Source: a virus. Taken from it: DNA of 24,700 nt. Numbering within the stretch: position 1 is the stretch's first letter; each line of letters begins with the position of its first letter. The notes under the pieces were generated by a model, which worked only from the letters and a program-made list of their open reading frames with translations, searched no databases and had not been told where the DNA came from. The translations under genes were made by a program, and so were the position numbers. This document shows, in pieces, positions 20,461-24,700 of the stretch. The stretch covers positions 1 through 24,700 of the IMG/VR virus record IMGVR_UViG_3300024185_000040. One strand, given 5' to 3'.

Positions 20461-20913
20461 TTAGTTGTTAAGGTTAAGCAATGCGCCTTTGTTCTCATTC
20501 CAGAACTCAGTTGCTTGCTTGGGATTGGTTGATTGCAGTTTACGATACTGCGCGAAAATGTCAGTTTCTTCGTCGCTCTCTGCGACGGCTACTGGCTCAG
20601 AAACTCCTAGCTCTTGCATACGTGCAAGTGCGGCGTTGCTGACCTTCTCATCGAAGTCGACTTGTGCCTCTTTGCTTGCTTCAAGCTCGGCGGCAACTTC
20701 AGCTTTTTCAGCTTCAAGTAATGCGCTAGCGGCTTTGCTTTCCTCAAGCTCGGCTGTCAATGTTTCGATGCTGGCAGAAAGCTCTGCCAAGTTGGCGGTG
20801 ATGTCCTTGATGTCACCTTCGCGTTGAGCAACAAGCTCAGATAGCTCGGTGTTCTCGGTTGTGGCAGCCTCAAGACGTTCCTTCATTTCGTTGTCTGTAT
20901 TAAAGATCTTCAT
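20461..20913 (-). CDS. Capsid scaffolding protein
   Basis: A 150-residue acidic protein. Residues about 8-90 are an uninterrupted heptad-rich coiled coil (MKERLEAATTENTELSELVA; LAELSASIETLTAELEESKA; LEAEKAEVAAELEASKEAQ). A less ordered segment follows, then a C-terminal helix (AQYRKLQSTNPKQATEFWNE) likely to bind the coat. This coiled-coil plus C-terminal coat-binding design is that of scaffolds. In lambda the scaffold Nu3 is made in frame with protease C; here it is a separate gene 38 bases downstream. It would be removed or cleaved by the S49 protease during maturation. The leader carries copy A of the late element. Confidence 0.85.
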   Translation of the reverse strand: MKIFNTDNEMKERLEAATTENTELSELVAQREGDIKDITANLAELSASIETLTAELEESKAASALLEAEKAEVAAELEASKEAQVDFDEKVSNAALARMQELGVSEPVAVAESDEETDIFAQYRKLQSTNPKQATEFWNENKGALLNLNN

Positions 20914-20936
20914 GGATGTTGGTCTGTATAGTTACG

Positions 20937-20956
20937 TTAATTATTGCGATTTCAAC
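20937..20956 (-). promoter_or_regulatory. Late intergenic element, copy A (before scaffold/capsid)
   Basis: The minus strand reads GTTGAAATCGCAATAATTAA, with the protease stop TGA inside it. It differs from copy B at one of 20 positions. It lies 23 bases upstream of the scaffold ATG. TTGAAA followed after 19 bases by TATACA could be a weak sigma-70 promoter here, but that spacing is not shared by the other copies. Confidence 0.5.
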
Positions 20957-21746
20957 TTACTGCTGCCAATAGGATGTTATATGCACCCGCTTGACTGCCG
21001 ATTGCATCAACTAAACCAAGCTCGCCGGCACGTGTGCCGTGATACCATCCAGCGCGGAAAACCTCGCTATCAATGTTCGGGCGGTTAGCTGATACGTGTT
21101 GTTGAAATTCTTCGCCGATGCGGTTTGTCTCCTCTTGCAGGAACTCGCGCTGGCTGTCGGTCATCGGTGTGTCTCTGAATGTGCCCTTTAAGTCTGCACC
21201 CTCGTTTGTCATGACCTCATGGCTGTATCCGATTGACTCCATGAACGCGCTGTCGTCATACCATGAGAGAACGGTTCCAATGTTGCCAACGTCTGCGCTT
21301 GGGCTTGCAACGATGTTGTCTGCGCTTGCCGATAGGTGGTAAGCTGCTGAACAGCTCATGCCGTCACAGTATGCAACTGTTGGCACTGCACTGCTAGCAA
21401 TCGCTTCGCTGGCTTCCTCTAAACCCGCGACCGTGCCACCAGGTGAGTCGATATTAAACATGATTGCCTTGGCGTCTTGTGCTTCGGCGATCTCTTTGCG
21501 CAATGTGCGATAATCGGTTGAGCCAATCATCTCATAAATTGGCGCGGCATTGTCTAGCAATGATCCCTTGATATCAATGTGAGCGATGCCGTTGTCGTCA
21601 ATCGTCATGCTTCGACGTGTAACGAAAAAGTCGTCCATGTTCATGTTATTGTGTGCCATCTTGATGCTGTTAAGCAATGCACACATTCCTGGCTTGGTTA
21701 TCGCCCAAGCTCCGCGCAAGAATGCGCTGTTATTCGTTGGAATCAT
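20952..21746 (-). CDS. Prohead protease, S49 (SppA/lambda gpC-like) family
   Basis: The start at 21746 overlaps the portal stop by 17 bases; an ATG at 21776 would add ten residues. The 264-residue enzyme matures the prohead by cutting scaffold and portal/capsid N-termini. Motifs, numbered from 21746: IMFNIDSPGGTVAGLEEASE (about 95-114), catalytic Ser133 in MSCSAAYHLSASADNIVASP, and general-base Lys187 in NEGADLKGTFRDTPMT. All are typical of the S49 serine-lysine dyad. C-terminal VFRAGWYHGTRAGELGLVDA is the usual 'G....a.e.GLvD' segment. It lacks the long C-terminal scaffold extension of lambda C, consistent with the separate scaffold gene. Confidence 0.9.
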   Translation of the reverse strand: MIPTNNSAFLRGAWAITKPGMCALLNSIKMAHNNMNMDDFFVTRRSMTIDDNGIAHIDIKGSLLDNAAPIYEMIGSTDYRTLRKEIAEAQDAKAIMFNIDSPGGTVAGLEEASEAIASSAVPTVAYCDGMSCSAAYHLSASADNIVASPSADVGNIGTVLSWYDDSAFMESIGYSHEVMTNEGADLKGTFRDTPMTDSQREFLQEETNRIGEEFQQHVSANRPNIDSEVFRAGWYHGTRAGELGLVDAIGSQAGAYNILLAAVS

Positions 21747-23496
21747 TATTGTTTGTTTGTTCGGTGTTTGATGCAACTGGTGGCTCTGAGCTACCAGAAA
21801 CTAGCGTGATGGGTCGTCTAAATCCTTTGTCTTCAGTCCATGCGCCAATAACTGCTTCAGACATTGGTGGTAAGCCCCCCTCTGATCTGAAGACATCTTC
21901 GTCGTCTTTCGATGGTGTGATTGCGCCAGCTCTTACCGCGACGCCATAAGCGTCAAACTTGGCTTTCAGCGTCTCGAAGTTAGAGTCGTTATTTGCAACA
22001 ACATCTCCGTCCTCGTCTGTCTCGCCGTCTTGTGCTGGCGATGATGCGTTGGCTTGCTCGTTTGGTGTCAGCATTTGCATTTCCCTGTCGTCGATCTCAA
22101 CGCCGAACTTTGCTTCCATTTCTTCTTTGATTGATTTGCGCTCAATGATCTCCATACAACGCTCGCGAATATGCTCGCTGTGCGTCTTGCCCTTCTCTTG
22201 CAAGATGCCTGTCATATTTATAGCGCCCAACTTGTATTCATCCGCTTGCGTTTTGGAGTCGTTGCGCGGGTCGATTGACAGCTTTGGAGGCATTGTAAAA
22301 TCAAACTTATACCAGTCGTCGGATGCGGGTAGCAATCCAAGCTTGATGGCTTTGGATAGCGCCCAGCCTACGATGCGACGTGCTGGCTTGCGTAGAACGT
22401 CTTGACGTGCCTCGACGCTGGCGCGGGCGCGTGCTTGTATGTTGCGAATGGTTGTGCCTGTGACGTTCTCAGCTTTCCACACAAGCTCGACGGGCCATGG
22501 TATGCCTGCGAGTGCTTCGCGTATGATACGATCTTGGAAACGATCCCATAAGTCGCCTGGGCGTGAGTGGTCTATTGTTTCGAGCTTGCTTCCACTGTTG
22601 CTCTTAAAGTGGCGAACCATGCCCCCAGAATAAGATTGTATTGCTAGCCTGTTGTCGTCTGTGACTTCGCCTGTGAGTGATACGGATGGATCATCCAAGT
22701 CGATGCCACCTGTCTCTGAATATTCAATGAGTGCATGACTAGAAACCATCATCTGTGCCATGAGCTCCCATTCTTGAGATGTCTTGGCTTTGCGTAGTTC
22801 GTGAATGGCGTGGCTGAGTGCTGGAATGCCTCGGCTCTGGTTGTGCCATTGTGGGTCAGCAATATGCACCATGTCTTGTGCGTCGATGTATCTGTCGCCC
22901 TTTGCTTCGTCGCCTAGCACGCAATAGCCAACAGGTGAACCGTTGCGGTTCTCAATGACTCCATTGCATATGCGATTGCCACGATACGGGCCAACAATAA
23001 GAATGTCATCCTTGACGCTTGATTGACGTGTGCCAACTCTGTGCGCCGGTATGTGCTGAATTTGTGGGTAGCCTGTCTTCGTCTCAGTCAGTAAAACAAA
23101 AACGTCGCCGTCTCTGTCGATGGCAATGCTGTCGAGGTGTAAAAGTTTTCTAAAGTCAAAGAGCGAACCTTGCACAGAGCAAACGCTAAACCAGCTTTGT
23201 AGCCATTCTTTTGCTGCGTCTCCGAACTCGTTGTCAACTCCTTTGAACTCTGGCTCCCATGCGCGTCCGACTACGCCGTCGGCTTTCTGCATGATGGCAC
23301 CGCGTGGCACTCCAAAGTTGGAAAATATAACGCGCGACTGTGACATCGTTGCACGATGATCGTTCTGCGTAAATAGCTCATCAAGATCGCGTGAGAAGTC
23401 GGGCATCCATGGTGCTCCGCGTGTGTATCTGTCGCTACTGCTTACTAGCTTGCGCTGGTATTCTGTCGGGCGTCCGTTGCTGTCTAGTATCTGCAT
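21730..23496 (-). CDS. Portal protein, lambda gpB family
   Basis: A 588-residue portal forming the dodecameric DNA channel at one capsid vertex. Visible family features: SSSDRYTRGAPWMPDFSRDL and FSNFGVPRGAIMQKADGVVG near the N-terminus, then DSIAIDRDGDVFVLLTETKT, IQHIPAHRVG, DMVHIADPQWHNQSRGIPAL ('H......R.qsRGiP'), and AGIPWPVELVWKAENVTGTT with IQARARASVEARQDVLRKPA. These follow the lambda-type portal (phage_portal_2) pattern. The C-terminal 90 residues are acidic and Asn/Glu-rich. It starts three bases after the gpW-like gene and is slightly longer than lambda B (533). Confidence 0.93.
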   Translation of the reverse strand: MQILDSNGRPTEYQRKLVSSSDRYTRGAPWMPDFSRDLDELFTQNDHRATMSQSRVIFSNFGVPRGAIMQKADGVVGRAWEPEFKGVDNEFGDAAKEWLQSWFSVCSVQGSLFDFRKLLHLDSIAIDRDGDVFVLLTETKTGYPQIQHIPAHRVGTRQSSVKDDILIVGPYRGNRICNGVIENRNGSPVGYCVLGDEAKGDRYIDAQDMVHIADPQWHNQSRGIPALSHAIHELRKAKTSQEWELMAQMMVSSHALIEYSETGGIDLDDPSVSLTGEVTDDNRLAIQSYSGGMVRHFKSNSGSKLETIDHSRPGDLWDRFQDRIIREALAGIPWPVELVWKAENVTGTTIRNIQARARASVEARQDVLRKPARRIVGWALSKAIKLGLLPASDDWYKFDFTMPPKLSIDPRNDSKTQADEYKLGAINMTGILQEKGKTHSEHIRERCMEIIERKSIKEEMEAKFGVEIDDREMQMLTPNEQANASSPAQDGETDEDGDVVANNDSNFETLKAKFDAYGVAVRAGAITPSKDDEDVFRSEGGLPPMSEAVIGAWTEDKGFRRPITLVSGSSEPPVASNTEQTNNNDSNE

Positions 23497-23499
23497 AAC

Positions 23500-23772
23500 T
23501 TAGAATTGTCCGTAACTGCGACCAAGGCTTGTGATGTTGTTCTCGATCATGTGTAAAGCTCTGTCGAGTGCGCTTGCCCATTCGGCAACGGTCATGTTTG
23601 CCATCTGTGAGAATGACGCTCCATTGGCTGAGCCGCTCACAACATCGCCACCCTTGTTCTGGGCGATCTCCTCAATGGCTTCGTCAAGCCATGTTTCGAG
23701 TTGAGCCTTGTTTGCATCACTGCGGGCGCCATAACGCCTAAGTGTGCCGATGAATCCATTTGCAATCGCCAT
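23500..23772 (-). CDS. gpW-like head-tail joining protein
   Basis: A 90-residue protein between terminase and portal, exactly the place of lambda W. It begins MAIANGFIGTLRRYGARSDA, has a helix (QLETWLDEAIEEIAQNKGGD), then a short beta-hairpin-like loop (VVSGSANGASFSQMANMTVA) and a second helix (EWASALDRALHMIENNITSL). Helix - 'sGs.nG.sf' loop - helix is the gpW fold pattern; lambda W is 68 residues. gpW is added to the filled head so that the tail can attach. Homology is inferred from synteny and secondary structure, not from identical residues. Confidence 0.65.
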   Translation of the reverse strand: MAIANGFIGTLRRYGARSDANKAQLETWLDEAIEEIAQNKGGDVVSGSANGASFSQMANMTVAEWASALDRALHMIENNITSLGRSYGQF

Positions 23773-23785
23773 TATAAATGATAGT

Positions 23786-23794
23786 CATTTCAAC
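23786..23794 (-). promoter_or_regulatory. Late intergenic element, copy D (before gpW-like gene)
   Basis: The minus strand reads GTTGAAATG directly after the TA of the terminase TAG, followed by ACTATCATTTATA and the ATG of the gpW-like gene. It shares the GTTGAAAT core with the other copies but not the CGC. A TATAAT lies across the start codon, which may be chance in AT-rich sequence. Confidence 0.3.
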
Positions 23795-24700
23795 TACTCC
23801 TCCTCGACGTGTGCATCAAATGCAAATACTTTGTAAATAGCGGCGGCTATGATCTGCATTGTCTCACAATCCCAAAGGTGGTTTCCCACCCATGTCTTGC
23901 TTACCTTGTATCGCCATTTGCCTGGTGAAACTTCCACCTTGCGCTCGTTCTCCATCTGTTTGCGATATTCCTCGCGGTGGTTTGCTGGTATCTGCCAGCC
24001 TGCACCCTCGCCTCGCATCAATGCTGATAGCGTATCTTTTGCAAGTAAGTTTGAGAATTTACAATATTTATAATAAAGCCCTGCCGTTGTTCTAGCACGT
24101 TGAATTGAGCTGAATGGTTTCATTACTCGACGCTTGCCAACCTTGGAGGCGTAGCCGTTTGATTCCTCACCAAGCAAACAGTTCCACGGATTGGGATCGT
24201 TGGGCGTTTGTGATTTGCGACACTCAAGCGCGACTGTCTCGGGCCTGTATCCACGGTCAACAAAAACGCACCGATTAGGCACCTTCATTCTATCGCGTAG
24301 CATTCGCAATCCTTCCCACTCATCAATCTTGCCCTCGTAAAGCAAACGACTCTTGCCCTCGATGCTCCATGCTCTGATAACTGCCCAGAAGTGATCTTGC
24401 TGGACGTCAACTGTCATAAAGCGGAAGTTTTCTTCCTCCCACTTCTCACCGTTGAAATACTCCTTGAGCTGGTATGCGTCGGTCGCTCCCTTCAAGCTCA
24501 CCGTCTCACTCGGCTCCACCCATGACTGCGCCAGTCGCTTCTGGATGAACTGCCGCAATGGTGCCATGTTGAGTCGCTTGCGTGCGTCCTGTGCTGTGAT
24601 CCATTCCATGACCAACTTGCTCCAGTCAATCCACCAGACTGCCATTGCTGGGTAGGTTGCTGCGATGCGTCCTGGCTTGGCGTTATTGTTGCGGCTGATG
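23794..24700 (-). CDS. Terminase large subunit, GpA type, C-terminal part
   Basis: The frame is open to the right edge; the residues visible before the internal Met at 24645 (ISRNNNAKPGRIAATYPA) show the gene begins outside the window. About 302 residues remain, covering the nuclease half: FRFMTVDVQQDHFWAVIRAW ('VDVQxDxxxxxxxxW', the first metal-binding Asp), RCVFVDRGYRPETVALECRK, AKDTLSALMRGEGAGWQIPA, and C-terminal KTWVGNHLWDCETMQIIAAA ('NHxWDCE', final metal ligands). These are hallmarks of GpA/lambda-type large terminases (PF05876), which cut concatemers and pump DNA into proheads. The ATPase half is off the window. The C-terminus is acidic (DAHVEEE). Confidence 0.92.
   Translation of the reverse strand, partial: ISRNNNAKPGRIAATYPAMAVWWIDWSKLVMEWITAQDARKRLNMAPLRQFIQKRLAQSWVEPSETVSLKGATDAYQLKEYFNGEKWEEENFRFMTVDVQQDHFWAVIRAWSIEGKSRLLYEGKIDEWEGLRMLRDRMKVPNRCVFVDRGYRPETVALECRKSQTPNDPNPWNCLLGEESNGYASKVGKRRVMKPFSSIQRARTTAGLYYKYCKFSNLLAKDTLSALMRGEGAGWQIPANHREEYRKQMENERKVEVSPGKWRYKVSKTWVGNHLWDCETMQIIAAAIYKVFAFDAHVEEE

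Noticed and set aside
1-24700. CRISPR arrays, tRNA genes, insertion sequences
   Set aside because: No regularly spaced repeats of CRISPR type, no tRNA-like cloverleaf noticed, and no transposase motifs in any frame read; the only recombinase is the phage integrase.

Overview
The window holds about two thirds of a temperate, tailed (siphovirus-type) double-stranded DNA phage genome. No gene in it looks like host chromosome. All structural, tail-fibre and lysis genes lie on the minus strand and are read from right to left. Right to left they are: a partial GpA-type large terminase, a gpW-sized head-tail joining protein, a lambda-type portal, an S49 (lambda gpC-like) prohead protease, a coiled-coil scaffold, a major capsid protein, two small paralogous Lys/Ala-tailed proteins, connector and neck proteins, a tail terminator candidate, two paralogous tail-tube proteins, a chaperone-position protein, a 651-residue tape measure, three unrecognised tail-tip-position proteins, two paralogous long tail fibres with a family 2 glycosyltransferase between them, a fibre-associated protein, a LamG-like adhesin, DUF1353, a small lipoprotein, an Amidase_3 endolysin and two membrane proteins. 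The head order (terminase - W - portal - protease - scaffold - capsid) is that of lambda. No sheath gene is seen, so a long non-contractile tail is likely.

The left 3.4 kb is the lysogeny and early region. A plus-strand tyrosine integrase (2330-3382) converges on the lysis genes with overlapping stop codons. A plus-strand helix-turn-helix protein (1462-1893), the likely repressor, diverges from a tightly overlapping minus-strand operon of very small genes (1359 to the left edge). Four of these genes are 60 residues or shorter and were read directly from the sequence: 59, 51, 46 and 46 residues. A partial conserved phage protein runs off the left edge.

Between repressor and integrase lies a 240-bp stretch with the layout of a complete attP: two pairs of an 11-bp direct repeat flank a perfect 10-bp inverted repeat. 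An intact attP with phage genes on both sides means the sequence is probably a free or excised phage genome (virion or circular form) and not an integrated prophage.

Two further signals are worth attention. An almost identical 20-bp element (GTTGAAATCGC plus an AT-rich tail) sits just upstream of the scaffold/capsid genes and of the first tail-fibre gene. Shorter versions lie before the tail-tube and gpW-like genes, so it may be a phage-specific late expression signal. Leaders generally lack Shine-Dalgarno sequences and are A/C-rich.

Host: a Gram-negative cell is suggested by the lipoprotein and a possible spanin. Absent Shine-Dalgarno sites, LamG adhesins and the repeated beta domains in the fibres would fit Verrucomicrobiota or Planctomycetota, but this is a guess from protein style and not a demonstration.
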